Source of the DNA: Gammaproteobacteria bacterium
GTDB lineage: Bacteria > Pseudomonadota > Gammaproteobacteria > DSM-16500
Direction: 5' to 3'
Length of the DNA stretch: 64,000 nucleotides
Assembly (NCBI GenBank): GCA_021324305.1
Contig: JAJPJI010000013.1
Coordinates: 1-64,000 of the forward strand
Position 1 is the stretch's first letter. Every line of letters begins with the position of its first letter. The notes under the pieces are model-generated. The model made no database searches. It had not been told where the DNA came from and saw only the letters and a program-made list of their open reading frames with translations. Of this stretch, positions 29,214 through 38,616 are shown piece after piece. Both the position numbers and the translations under genes were made by a program.

Positions 29214-30130
29214 ATCACATGTCCAACCCTTATCAACTTTTTTCCTTTATTATTTGTTTCGATAATACGATACGTTTGTGCTTTCCAGCCATCCGTTGTT
29301 AATTGATAGCAATCATCCTGCATGACTTCAGTCCAGTAGTTCATCAAGTGCTGATAAACATCATAGCGATCAATCAGCGCCTTCCCTGCATAGGTATTCA
29401 GCAATGTTTCACTAATATCATGAATAATCGCTTTAGGATGAAAGCCAGGTTCCAACGCTTTTAGTTTGACCATTGTTTTGGTTTGCCAGTCATGAAATAC
29501 CTGATTCATCTCTTTCATATAACGCACAAACTCAGGATGCTGATAAATGATTTGCTTGATGTCAGCTTTATCTATCTGCAAACTATAATATTGATCACTG
29601 CGTTTTGCTTTACCAAATAGAGTTGTTTTTAATGCTGGCAATACGTCCCAATAATTCGTAAGAGCATCAATATCAGCTTTGGGAATATCACCCAGTAGAT
29701 GCGCTTCAATATCTTGCTGATCTTCTGGTTCACTACTGTCAATATAACGCGGAATATTGAGATTGAATTCGTTTTTCTCAATATCAGCAAAGGAAACCAT
29801 TTTACTGTAGCCATCGATTTCAGTTTGCTTGTTAAATACATCGACAATTTTGTGGATATCCATTTCCCTCAAGCGATTTTTATTACCGTCTTTAATGAAT
29901 CCTTTACTTGCATCAATTATAAAGATGCTTTTACGAGTTTGAGCGTTTTCTTTATCAATGAGGATAATGCAGGCTGGTATGCCCGTGCCGTAAAACAGAT
30001 TGGCTGGTAACCCGATAATACCCCTGATTAAACCGTTGCGAATTAAGGCTTGCCTGATATCAGCCTCCGCATTACCTCGGAACAACACACCATGTGGCAA
30101 AATGCAGGCACCCTTACCTCTGCTTTTCAG
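29210..30130 (-). pseudogene. hsdM: hsdM, middle fragment
   Basis: From about 30130 the frame reads LKSRGKGACILPHGVLFRGN, the segment that follows HIIR in intact HsdM proteins, then runs through the rest of the methyltransferase domain (IRGIIGLPANLFYGTGIPAC and FIIDASKGFIKDGNKNRLRE). It ends at 29210 because of the second frameshift. The ATG at 30100 lies inside the domain and is not a natural start. Confidence 0.8.
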
Positions 30131-31047
30131 CGAATGATATGCAATAGATAGGCATAGTCACCATTCTTGGCAGGCGGCACGCCAAAACTAAAACGATTAT
30201 AAGGATCATTCTCGATATCGACGCCACTACTCCAGCGTTTATCACTAAAAGGTGGATTGGCTACTGCATAATCGAATGTTTTCAGGCTGTCTTGATCCTT
30301 GAACTTGGGATCAGCCAGCGTATTCCCCTGTTTGATTTCAGCCAAGGGATTATCATGCAGAATCATATTCATGCGCGCCAAGCCACTGGTGGCAGCATCT
30401 TTTTCCTGTCCATAAAGGGTAACAGGAGTCTTGGCCTCATGAGCAACTTTCAACAACAACGAACCAGAACCGCAGGTCGGATCGTACACAGTCGTTTGTG
30501 CGGTTGTTTCTGCCTGATCAATTCCAATGATTTTTGCCATAATGCGGCTAACTTCAGCAGGCGTATAAAATTGCCCTTTGCTCTTGCCACTTTCTGTAGC
30601 AAAGTTTTTCATCAAGTACTCATAGGCATCACCCAAAATGTCATCGCCATCAGCACGGTTCTTGCTAAAATTCAGGGCGGGATTTTCGAAGATAGCAATC
30701 AGGTTAGTGAGCTTATCCACCATCTCTTTACCGCTACCTAATTTTTCCGGATCATTAAAGTCCGGCATACCAGAAAGCTTATTAGCATTCGCAAGTGGCG
30801 CGATGATTTTCTTATTAATGTCATCACCAATATTTGGCGTACCTTTCAGCGACACCATATCTTTAAAACTTGCTCCTTCCGGGATGACAATCGGAGCATA
30901 GGGTTGTCCAGCATATTTATCGCTGACATATTTTATAAATAACATCACTAACACATAGTCTTTGTATTGACTGGCATCCATACCACCGCGCAACTCGTCG
31001 CAGCTTGCCCAAAGATGTGAATAAAGTTCTGATTTCTTAATTGCCAT
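30127..31047 (-). pseudogene. hsdM: hsdM, 5' part: type I adenine methyltransferase, frameshifted
   Basis: The 306-residue N-terminal part of HsdM, which methylates adenine and is required for both modification and restriction. It has the N-terminal helical domain, the SAM motif DPTCGSG (189-195) and the catalytic NPPF motif near 269. It stops at HIIR because of a one-base loss near 30124-30132. Together with the next two pieces it would make a protein of about 790 residues, the usual length. It is the first gene of the locus. Confidence 0.88.
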
Positions 31048-31088
31048 ACTGCCTGTACCTATTAGTTAGTGCATTGCTTGTTTAATAT

Positions 31089-31423
31089 TTAGCCATACAA
31101 CTTTTTGGAAGCTCTATTATCGCTCATTGACATGCAAGTATCCCAAATTGTATAAAATTCCTCTATCTTAAATGAATTTGCTAAATTCTCTAATGTTCCA
31201 ACTATAACTGAACGGTGGTTTCCTTTGATGCAAAAATCACCCGTCTGATTATTGATTTCATATACTTTAAATAATTTTCTGCGTCAGTAAAAACGTCCGG
31301 AATAGCTGGCATAAATAATCCCTTATACATTTCTAATTTCTTCCTGGGTATTAATAAAAGCCAAATTGAATAAATCACAATTAGCCAGTGACTTCTTACA
31401 CTAATGTGAATGACTCCCTCCAT
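31089..31423 (-). pseudogene. Small unknown gene with probable frameshift
   Basis: A frame from 31423 reads MYKGLFMPAIPDVFTDAENY and stops at 31202. A one-base shift near 31200-31205 continues as LIVGTLENLANSFKIEEFYT and ends in SDNRASKKLYG with TAA at 31089-31091. The two parts read smoothly as one protein of about 110 residues. I do not recognise the family. It lies just upstream of hsdM on the same strand and shares the apparent decay of that locus. Confidence 0.4.
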
Positions 31424-31643
31424 TGGCTTTCTGGATAGTCCATCAACGTTTCTTGCCCCTGAAGTATATTCTTATAATGGGCAAGGCTTGCAATTGGATT
31501 ATATTTTGAACATTACCCATAAAATTGGGTTAATCATTTCTTGCGTAAAAGAATCCTGTTACGGTATTCAATTAAATAGATTATCATGGTTGAATAGAAC
31601 GTTTTTTGTAATGTGCAGACTATTCAATCCATGGCATATGTCG

Positions 31644-32171
31644 ATGGCAAATTATCCTGAAAATTTGATTTCAACTTATCAATTACCTGATGGTATCAAT
31701 ATCACTCTGCGGCCTGTTCGACCAGAAGATGCCGATTTCATCCAGGATTTTTTTCGTCATCTTTCTTCTCAAACCAAGCATTCTCATTTTTTGGAGAATT
31801 TCAGGGAATTATCAAACGACGTATTAATCAGACTGACGCAAATTGATTATGATCGTGAAATGGTATTGATTGCAGCACATACAGAGAATGAGAAAGAAAC
31901 AATGATTGGCATGGCGCACTATGCCGCTACAAATGAACCGGATGAATGTGAAGTTCTTGTTATCGTCGCCGATGAATGGCACAGCAAAGGAATAGCAACC
32001 CGGCTAATGACTCGTTTAATGGAAATCGCGAAAGAGAAGGCTGTGAAAAAGCTGATAGCAACCATTCCTGCCATCAATGCGCGTGATCTTGCATTTGCAA
32101 GGTCCCTCGGGTTTGTGATTTCGAATAGTGATGACCCAACATTAAAAATTGCAGCCAAATTATTATCCTGA
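31644..32171 (+). CDS. GNAT-family acetyltransferase, Pat-like
   Basis: A 175-residue GNAT domain. LRPVRPEDADFIQDFFRHLS and LIRLTQIDYDREMVLIAA closely follow the acetyltransferase domain of Pat/YfiQ-type protein lysine acetyltransferases. The CoA loop reads ADEWHSKGIATRLM. The C-terminal NARDLAFARSLGFVIS is standard GNAT. It is a standalone domain, without the ADP-forming ligase part of Pat. I chose ATG 31644; an ATG two codons earlier and an open extension back to 31410 exist, but the extension does not look like the domain. Confidence 0.72.
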   Translation: MANYPENLISTYQLPDGINITLRPVRPEDADFIQDFFRHLSSQTKHSHFLENFRELSNDVLIRLTQIDYDREMVLIAAHTENEKETMIGMAHYAATNEPDECEVLVIVADEWHSKGIATRLMTRLMEIAKEKAVKKLIATIPAINARDLAFARSLGFVISNSDDPTLKIAAKLLS

Positions 32172-32307
32172 GTTTCGACGATAAAATAACTAAAAAAATG
32201 AGCGTTATACTCTTCAATTAATCAGAGTCGAATCGATATATATAAATCATGAAGTTACCAGCACCCCTCAAAAGCCGCAGCTTAATTATTTAGTCTTTAT
32301 TATCGTC

Positions 32308-32313
32308 TATAAT
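32308..32313 (+). promoter_or_regulatory. Probable -10 box of the downstream effector-like gene
   Basis: TATAAT, 38 bases before the chosen start at 32352. I see no strong -35 element. Upstream sequence is AT-rich (CTTAATTATTTAG). Confidence 0.4.
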
Positions 32314-32351
32314 AGGAAATGTGCACAACAACAAAACCAGGAGCCGCACCC

Positions 32352-33569
32352 ATGCATGCAAGACAAGAACTCGAGAACGCAAAACAAGCCATCAAAGATG
32401 GAAATATTGATGCATTAAAAAAAGCACTCGATGCGACTTATACAATCCAGGAAACCTACACCTACTGGGCCCCGCCTGAAGGAAACTGGACTTATGAGCT
32501 AGGCATTCCTGATGACATCGAACACACAGGCGTCAGAGACGTCACCAATAACTATATTGATATCGCTTTGCATGGCGGTGAGCTGCTTCTTGCTGCAGCT
32601 GAAACAAATCAACTTGAAGCCCTGAACTATTTAGTTTCAGAGCGCAAAATACATGTCACTCCGGCAGTAATGAAAAAATATCTGGACCTGTACAAAACCC
32701 AGCTTTTGCCAAATTTGAAAAATGCGGAACTGGCTGGACATGTAGTCAGAGAACTAAATGAGCGATTATTTCAAAGCACATATGATGTTGCGTTAGAAAT
32801 GTTTAAACATTTTCTTCTTTATCAGCTCTTTAATGGGACTGACAAGTCAATTCAAAATATCATTGAGAAAGTTGGGGACTATTTGCCAAAACATACCGCC
32901 CAATATGCGAAATTCATGCAATTCAGCAAAGATCATATTTTCGCATACGGACAAGGTTCGTTAGTAAAATCCCTGGATCCGGTATTCAAGTTTTCAGAAG
33001 ATATGAAATTCCTGCAAGAGATGAATGATTGGTTTAAAGGCGATCGATTAAGTTATTTAGATGAATCCAAAAACGCATTTATTTATGAGCATCTATCTAC
33101 CCAGGAAACTGTCGATAAGATTAACCAGAAATATGATGCCCTGATTCAAGCTACCTTAAATAGTGTTCAACAACTCAATATCAGCACGCAGGGGCGAAAA
33201 ACAGAATTCTTCTTTTCCAAGAGTCGAGCAACCACCACGCAAGGGTTGTTTCAGGCCATTACCGATTGCCAGCAGGAAAACATATCCTCTGTCAATAAGA
33301 TATTGAAAATAGCGACATTGCTGGTACAGGCATATAATAATATATGCGATAAAGTGAAAAACTCTTACACACAAAACACATCCACGACTGCCAATGAAAT
33401 TCTAGCCATATTAAAAACCTTGTGCGACCAGGCTCAGATTACACTGCAGCACAAGAATCTTCCCAAATACAGTATACAACCTGTAAAGATTATACCTTCT
33501 GAAAGGATACAGGCTGAGGCACGTATTTTAGCTGCAGAGCGCTTTACTCATGGCTTGAAAAAAACATAA
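32352..33569 (+). CDS. Effector-like helical protein, unknown function
   Basis: A 405-residue, largely helical soluble protein with no signal peptide. The N-terminus (LENAKQAIKDGNIDALKKAL and GGELLLAAAETNQLEALNYL) resembles ankyrin-type helix pairs. The C-terminus (PSERIQAEARILAAERFTHG then LKKT) is rich in Glu with a Leu at -4, features often seen in Dot/Icm substrates of Legionella and Coxiella. That is suggestive only. I chose ATG 32352 because GGAG precedes it at good spacing; an ATG at 32319 has no usable site. Confidence 0.55.
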   Translation: MHARQELENAKQAIKDGNIDALKKALDATYTIQETYTYWAPPEGNWTYELGIPDDIEHTGVRDVTNNYIDIALHGGELLLAAAETNQLEALNYLVSERKIHVTPAVMKKYLDLYKTQLLPNLKNAELAGHVVRELNERLFQSTYDVALEMFKHFLLYQLFNGTDKSIQNIIEKVGDYLPKHTAQYAKFMQFSKDHIFAYGQGSLVKSLDPVFKFSEDMKFLQEMNDWFKGDRLSYLDESKNAFIYEHLSTQETVDKINQKYDALIQATLNSVQQLNISTQGRKTEFFFSKSRATTTQGLFQAITDCQQENISSVNKILKIATLLVQAYNNICDKVKNSYTQNTSTTANEILAILKTLCDQAQITLQHKNLPKYSIQPVKIIPSERIQAEARILAAERFTHGLKKT

Positions 33570-33611
33570 GAAAGATAGCTGCAGAGTTGTTTAAAGAGTA
33601 GTAGTCGAAAG

Positions 33612-33666
33612 CGTTGATTAAACTGTGTCAGAGCATATCTATGACGAATGAGCGACCGGATTGCAG
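33612..33666. repeat. Dispersed 55-bp repeat, copy A
   Basis: This segment begins CGTTGATTAAACTGTGTCAG and ends GGATTGCAG. It matches 59455-59509 with five mismatches over 55 bases and no gaps. The surrounding 33570-33864 stretch has no gene I can support. It may be the end of a lost mobile element. Confidence 0.75.
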
Positions 33667-33864
33667 GCCTGCCCCTCTCGGTTTATGCACGATAGAATCC
33701 TGAGGAGTTTGCTCGGGAAATTTTTTCATGTAATTGTTCCTGCCTTTCTGTTCTCCCTAATAAAATCTATACCTTCTTCACTTTCTCTATATTATGATAG
33801 CCCCTGACCTCTGGTGCATTTAAATTAATTAACAATACAAACTTCATAAATAAGAGACTACCCC

Positions 33865-35178
33865 ATGGAAAAAGTAGACCAGCTAATTCACGCAAAATGG
33901 ATCATCACCTGCGAAGAAAACAATCGCATACTTGAAAACCACGCCATGGCGATTAAAGGCGGAAAAATTCATGCCATTCTGCCAGACAATGAAGCCCGGC
34001 AAAAATTTCAGGCGGATGCCGAGCATCATTACGCTGCTCACGCCGTGACACCCGGATTCATCAACAGTCATACCCATCTCTCCATGAACCTGTTCCGGGG
34101 ACTTGCCGATGATCTGGAGTTAATGGATTGGCTGAATAATTATATCTGGCCGGCGGAAGGAAAATGGGTGAGCCACGAACTTGTTTACGATGGCTCCCTG
34201 CTTGCCATGGCAGAAATGATTCGCTGCGGAACGACCTGTTACAATGATATGTACTTTTTCCTGGGTGCAACAGCACAGGCAACCGAACTTGCCGGCATGC
34301 GCGGCCATATCGGCATGACCATCATTGATGTGCCTACTGCATGGGCCAAAACTACCGAAGAATACTTTGCCAAGGCAATTGAATTCTATCAGCAATACAA
34401 AAATAGCGGTCTCGTCACACCTACTCTCGCGCCGCACTCGACGTATACGGTTTCCATTGAAAACCTGGAAAGGGCAAAACGCCTCGCTGACGATTATGGT
34501 TTGAAAATCAATATTCATTTGCAGGAAGCACCTTCGGAAATTGAACAATCCATGGCGAAGCACAAGAAACGGCCGTTGCAGCGCCTGCATGAAATTGGCA
34601 TGGTCTCGCCAGATTTAATCGCCATTCACATGACCCAAATCAATGACGCTGATTTCGAAATCCTGCAGGAAACACGACCCAATATCGTTCATTGCCCTGA
34701 ATCAAACATGAAACTGGTCAGCGGATCCTGTCCAGTGGAAAAACTCTCACAACTCGGTATTAATGTTGCCCTGGGTACCGACGGCGCAGCCAGCAACAAC
34801 GACCTGGATATGTTTGGCGAAATGCGCACGGCAGCTTTCCTGGGCAAAGTCATTGCCAATGACCCCAAGGCGGTATCCGCGGAAAAAACCCTGAAAATGG
34901 CGACTATCAATGGTGCAAAGGCTTTGGGAATCGATGCGGTCACAGGCTCTCTGGAAGCCGGAAAATCGGCTGATTTTATTGCCATCAATATGGACCACGT
35001 TGAGACACAGCCAGTTTATCACCCTGTTTCTCAGCTCGTTTATGCAACCCCCCGCTGCCAGGTGACCGACGTATGGGTAGCAGGCAAACAATTATTAAAA
35101 AACCGGGAGTTACTGACGTTAAATGAAAAGGAATTGCTTGAAAAAGCACAAGCTTGGCGCAAAAAGATAAAAAGTTAA
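33865..35178 (+). CDS. mtaD: TRZ/ATZ amidohydrolase, probable 5-methylthioadenosine/S-adenosylhomocysteine deaminase
   Basis: A 437-residue metal-dependent deaminase of the ATZ/TRZ family. The metal site is visible: H69-T-H71 in GFINSHTHLSMN, a middle His in INIHLQEAPSEIE and in LIAIHMTQINDADFE, and Asp in LGTDGAASNNDLDMF. These enzymes deaminate methylthioadenosine, S-adenosylhomocysteine or guanine-like bases; the MtaD assignment is the usual one for this subgroup, but the substrate is unproven. It lies upstream of ndk in the same direction. Confidence 0.82.
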   Translation: MEKVDQLIHAKWIITCEENNRILENHAMAIKGGKIHAILPDNEARQKFQADAEHHYAAHAVTPGFINSHTHLSMNLFRGLADDLELMDWLNNYIWPAEGKWVSHELVYDGSLLAMAEMIRCGTTCYNDMYFFLGATAQATELAGMRGHIGMTIIDVPTAWAKTTEEYFAKAIEFYQQYKNSGLVTPTLAPHSTYTVSIENLERAKRLADDYGLKINIHLQEAPSEIEQSMAKHKKRPLQRLHEIGMVSPDLIAIHMTQINDADFEILQETRPNIVHCPESNMKLVSGSCPVEKLSQLGINVALGTDGAASNNDLDMFGEMRTAAFLGKVIANDPKAVSAEKTLKMATINGAKALGIDAVTGSLEAGKSADFIAINMDHVETQPVYHPVSQLVYATPRCQVTDVWVAGKQLLKNRELLTLNEKELLEKAQAWRKKIKS

Positions 35179-35190
35179 TAAAAAATTAGG

Positions 35191-35338
35191 TATAATGCCC
35201 GTCTTTTTGATTCCATCCCGAGGATGGGGAGAATGAACAATGTTCTTCTCTCCGGCCTCGCGGTCAAACACACCGCGGGGTGAACACAACCTCAGAGGCT
35301 GGAATAGAAAAACTATTATATGTATGGAGAAATCAAAC
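35191..35338 (+). promoter_or_regulatory. ndk promoter region with structured leader
   Basis: TATAAT at 35191-35196, inside the end of the intergenic gap after mtaD, is followed by about 140 bases before ndk. The leader can form hairpins: CCTCGCGGT with ACCGCGGGG (about 35257-35280) and GGGGAGAA with TTCTTCTCTCC (about 35227-35253). I know of no riboswitch with this form. Confidence 0.35.
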
Positions 35339-35785
35339 ATGCCAATCGAAAGAACCTTATCCATTATCAAACCGGATGCCGTTTCCAAGAATGCCATCGG
35401 CGCGATCATTAGCCGCTTTGAACAAGGCGGACTCAGAGTTGCCGCAGCCAAAATGCTGCATTTGACCAAACAACAGGCAGAACAGTTTTATGCCGTTCAT
35501 AAAGAACGTCCATTCTTCCCTGCCCTGGTCAACTTCATGAGTTCCGGCCCCGTACTAGTACAAGTGCTTGAAGGCGAAAACGCCATTGCCAAAAACCGCC
35601 AGATCATGGGCGCAACCAATCCTAAAGATGCAGCCCCCGGCACCATCCGTGCTGACTTTGCTGAATCGATTGATCACAATGCTGTTCACGGATCAGACGC
35701 GCCTGAAACCGCACAGCAGGAAATCGCTTTCTTCTTCAAGCCGGAAGAAATTTGTGCCCATGTTGCTGAAAGTGAGCTTGCATAA
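35339..35785 (+). CDS. ndk: Nucleoside diphosphate kinase
   Basis: A 148-residue kinase that balances NTP pools through a phosphohistidine. The active-site H117 lies in [14 protein letters not shown] and the N-terminus is the usual [12 protein letters not shown] chose ATG 35339, with GGAG ten bases before; the open frame upstream to 35240 is leader sequence. Its stop is immediately followed by the rlmN ATG. Confidence 0.96.
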   Translation: MPIERTLSIIKPDAVSKNAIGAIISRFEQGGLRVAAAKMLHLTKQQAEQFYAVHKERPFFPALVNFMSSGPVLVQVLEGENAIAKNRQIMGATNPKDAAPGTIRADFAESIDHNAVHGSDAPETAQQEIAFFFKPEEICAHVAESELA

Positions 35786-36919
35786 ATGACAACTGTTTCG
35801 CCGATGCCGCAAAAAATCAATTTACTTGGTTTTGATAAAAAAGCCATGCAGGACTTTTTTGTCGGCATTGGCGAAAAGGCTTTTCGTGCCGATCAGGTAT
35901 TGAAATGGATTCATTTCAATGGCGTACAGGATTTCCATGCCATGACCAACCTGAGCAAGGATTTACGTCAAAAACTCGCCGAAATCGCTGAAATCAGTCT
36001 GCCGCAAATTATTTATGAAAAAGCCGCAGCAGATGGGACCTATAAATGGCTGTTAAGATTGAATGACGGAAATTGTATTGAAACAGTGTTCATCCCTGAA
36101 AAAACACGCGGTACGCTGTGCATATCTTCCCAGGTCGGATGCATTCTTAACTGCGACTTTTGCTCGACAGGAAAACAGGGGTTTAACCGTAATCTCAGTA
36201 CCGCAGAAATAATTAGCCAGCTATGGATAGCTGTGCGCAAACTTTCCAAAGCAGATGGAATGCACGACCATACCGTTACCAACGTCGTGATGATGGGCAT
36301 GGGTGAACCATTATTGAACTTTGATAATGTCATTCCTGCATTACATCTGATGCTGGATGACTTCGCCTATGGTTTATCAAAGCGCCGTGTAACTGTCAGC
36401 ACTGCTGGCGTGGTTCCAGCCATCTACCAATTGCGCGAAGTCACGGATGTTGCGCTTGCAGTCTCCCTGCACGCTCCCAATGATGAATTACGCAATCAGA
36501 TCGTCCCCCTGAACAAGAAATATCCGTTAGATGAGTTGATGACTGCATGTAGGGAATACTTCAAAAACGACAGCCGGCGCTCCATCACCATGGAATATGT
36601 CATGCTTGCCGGTGTAAACGATACGCCTGAGCATGCCAGACAGCTGATCAGATTACTCAACGGGGTCCGGGCAAAAATGAATCTTATCCCTTTCAACCCC
36701 TTTCCCCATACTCACTATCAACGCTCTGATGCGGACACGATTAACCATTTTCGCGATATGCTGATGAAAGCCGGCCTGAATACCACCGTTCGCCGGACCA
36801 GAGGAGACGATATTGACGCTGCCTGCGGGCAACTGGTTGGCCAGGTTAAGGACCGTACACGCCGGAATGAACGATATTTACGGTCAATTAACAAGAAAGT
36901 AATTGGCGAGAACCCGTGA
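35786..36919 (+). CDS. rlmN: Dual-specificity 23S rRNA/tRNA adenine-C2 methyltransferase
   Basis: A 377-residue radical SAM enzyme that methylates C2 of A2503 in 23S rRNA and A37 in some tRNAs. The cluster motif is C119, C123, C126 in [23 protein letters not shown]-like [17 protein letters not shown] and the C-terminal [15 protein letters not shown] with the methyl-carrying cysteine are present. The start is adjacent to the ndk stop (TAA-ATG); an ATG six codons later is an alternative. Confidence 0.96.
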   Translation: MTTVSPMPQKINLLGFDKKAMQDFFVGIGEKAFRADQVLKWIHFNGVQDFHAMTNLSKDLRQKLAEIAEISLPQIIYEKAAADGTYKWLLRLNDGNCIETVFIPEKTRGTLCISSQVGCILNCDFCSTGKQGFNRNLSTAEIISQLWIAVRKLSKADGMHDHTVTNVVMMGMGEPLLNFDNVIPALHLMLDDFAYGLSKRRVTVSTAGVVPAIYQLREVTDVALAVSLHAPNDELRNQIVPLNKKYPLDELMTACREYFKNDSRRSITMEYVMLAGVNDTPEHARQLIRLLNGVRAKMNLIPFNPFPHTHYQRSDADTINHFRDMLMKAGLNTTVRRTRGDDIDAACGQLVGQVKDRTRRNERYLRSINKKVIGENP

Positions 36920-37116
36920 TCGTCATACAATTTAGAAACCAGGACTCATTTTAAAACCAGTCTTGCCATTCCACGCGAGGCAAGCTGTCTGCAAGGAGCG
37001 AGGCAGAAACAAAAACACACAAGCACCGCCAACCACTCGGTACCAAACAGCAGAGCAAGCGAGGTTTTGACATGAGCTTCCCGGAACAGAACATTAAACA
37101 AGGACAGTGACGTTCT

Positions 37117-38583
37117 ATGACAAACGATAATCTGCAAACCGGCTCCTTTAACGATCAGAATTCAATACCCCTGGGCATGCGCTTTCAATCCGCAAGAGAA
37201 GCCATGGGCCTGGACCGTAAAGATGTGGCGGCACAGCTGCGTTTGCATGAAAAAGTCATCACCATGATAGAGAGCGGGGAATTTAAAACCGATTTGCCTC
37301 TCACCTTTATCCGCGGTTACATACGCAATTACGCCAAATTACTGGCTATTCCTGAAAATGAAGTCAAGGAAGGCCTTGATTTGTTACAGCCCAAACAGCA
37401 AAAAGAAGAACCTGTACCTGAACCGGTTCCAGCCGCCGCTCAGACCCCAGCTTCCGGACCCGTGTCAACGGTCACCCATTCCATGCCCATCAGCATTGGC
37501 AACTTTTTCATGCAATTTTTTACTTACCTGATTGCGATTACATTAATCGGTCTCGTAGGTATCTGGTGGCATTCACACCGTGTGTCATATAATCCATCAG
37601 ATAGCCAGACAATTCCTTTCCCTGGTGATCTCGACCAGTCAGCACCTGCCAAAATTTCAGCAAGCCCAGCCGAGAGCAGCAAGTCACCTGCTTCCAATCC
37701 CTCATCGCCAAACACCGTGCCAGCCTCCGGCAATTCTCTGCCAATAGCTCCAGGTGCAAATACCGCCTCCATGCAGCCAGCTTCTTCAGCAGCTGCACCT
37801 GCTACCCCGGCACCGGCAAACACCAGAACCAGCGATTCACCGGCCCAGCCAACTGTGAAAACCTCCAGCCGGGAATGGCCGCAATTTAAAAAATGGTTCA
37901 CCTTTACGAATAATCCCGCCAACAAGACTGCCCTGACACGGTTCGTGACTGGCGATTACTTTACTCATTCATTCATTCATTTGATTCTATTTATTACCCT
38001 GATACAGATCGCTGCGCGTAAATATTCAGCCTACTCACATTCATCATCCATGATGGCAAGTACCAGGCTCCACAGAAAACCGCGCAACGCCGGCACCGGC
38101 TTCAACTTTGGCAGCATCCTCAGACTGTCGAGCAAATTCAGGCTGGCTTACGTCACCTCTTTTTTTGGTCTTGTCATGGTTGCTGTTCTCGCAGGAATGG
38201 GTGGCACGTGGTTGTATAAGCACGCCAAATTCAGCACTTCCAGGACCGCCATTGCTCAGCCTGTTGTAGTAGAAAAGAAACCCGATCCAGGTGCCAGCTT
38301 GCAGCTGGATGCAGACCTGGAACAGCTCGCGCCTTCCCTAAATTTTGGAAATGTGTTATCAAATTCATTTAGAGTAAATGCAATGCAGGCCCTGGTGAAT
38401 CAAATCAATGCCCTTATCAATCAGGCTGCTGACACCAAATTCGCCCTGACCGACCCATCAACACCAATAGGCCAATTTACCTACAAGAAAAAATATCGTC
38501 GTTATCATCGCATTTATCGTAATTATGATGATAACAATGAGAACGATCCCTATAATGATCAGACAGATACCAATAATGATTAA
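37117..38583 (+). CDS. RodZ-like helix-turn-helix membrane protein, three membrane segments
   Basis: A 488-residue protein with an N-terminal HTH_25 domain (about 18-85: MRFQSAREAMGLDRKDVAAQ, IESGEFKTDL, FIRGYIRNYAKLLAIPE) as in RodZ, the MreB-linked cell-shape factor. RodZ normally has one membrane helix and a periplasmic beta domain. Here there are three hydrophobic segments (about 127-151, 283-301 and 343-367), separated by an Ala/Ser/Pro-rich linker. The tail is unusual, with Tyr/Arg- then Asp/Asn-rich runs. The position between rlmN and hisS is that of rodZ in gammaproteobacteria. It may have a changed topology. Confidence 0.75.
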   Translation: MTNDNLQTGSFNDQNSIPLGMRFQSAREAMGLDRKDVAAQLRLHEKVITMIESGEFKTDLPLTFIRGYIRNYAKLLAIPENEVKEGLDLLQPKQQKEEPVPEPVPAAAQTPASGPVSTVTHSMPISIGNFFMQFFTYLIAITLIGLVGIWWHSHRVSYNPSDSQTIPFPGDLDQSAPAKISASPAESSKSPASNPSSPNTVPASGNSLPIAPGANTASMQPASSAAAPATPAPANTRTSDSPAQPTVKTSSREWPQFKKWFTFTNNPANKTALTRFVTGDYFTHSFIHLILFITLIQIAARKYSAYSHSSSMMASTRLHRKPRNAGTGFNFGSILRLSSKFRLAYVTSFFGLVMVAVLAGMGGTWLYKHAKFSTSRTAIAQPVVVEKKPDPGASLQLDADLEQLAPSLNFGNVLSNSFRVNAMQALVNQINALINQAADTKFALTDPSTPIGQFTYKKKYRRYHRIYRNYDDNNENDPYNDQTDTNND

Positions 38584-38616
38584 AGAGCTCGTCAACGAGC
38601 CGTAAAGGAGATAATT

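Noticed and set aside
30127..31047. Separate short methyltransferase genes instead of one broken hsdM
   Set aside because: The three frames join into one normal-length HsdM by one-base corrections at defined sites, and the later pieces begin inside conserved segments.
32281..32320. PmrA-type box upstream of the effector-like gene
   Set aside because: CTTAATTATTTAG resembles half of the site, but the second half does not match at the required spacing.
36920..37116. Small gene (for example pilW) between rlmN and the RodZ-like gene
   Set aside because: Only a very short frame is present; there is no TPR or lipoprotein signature.
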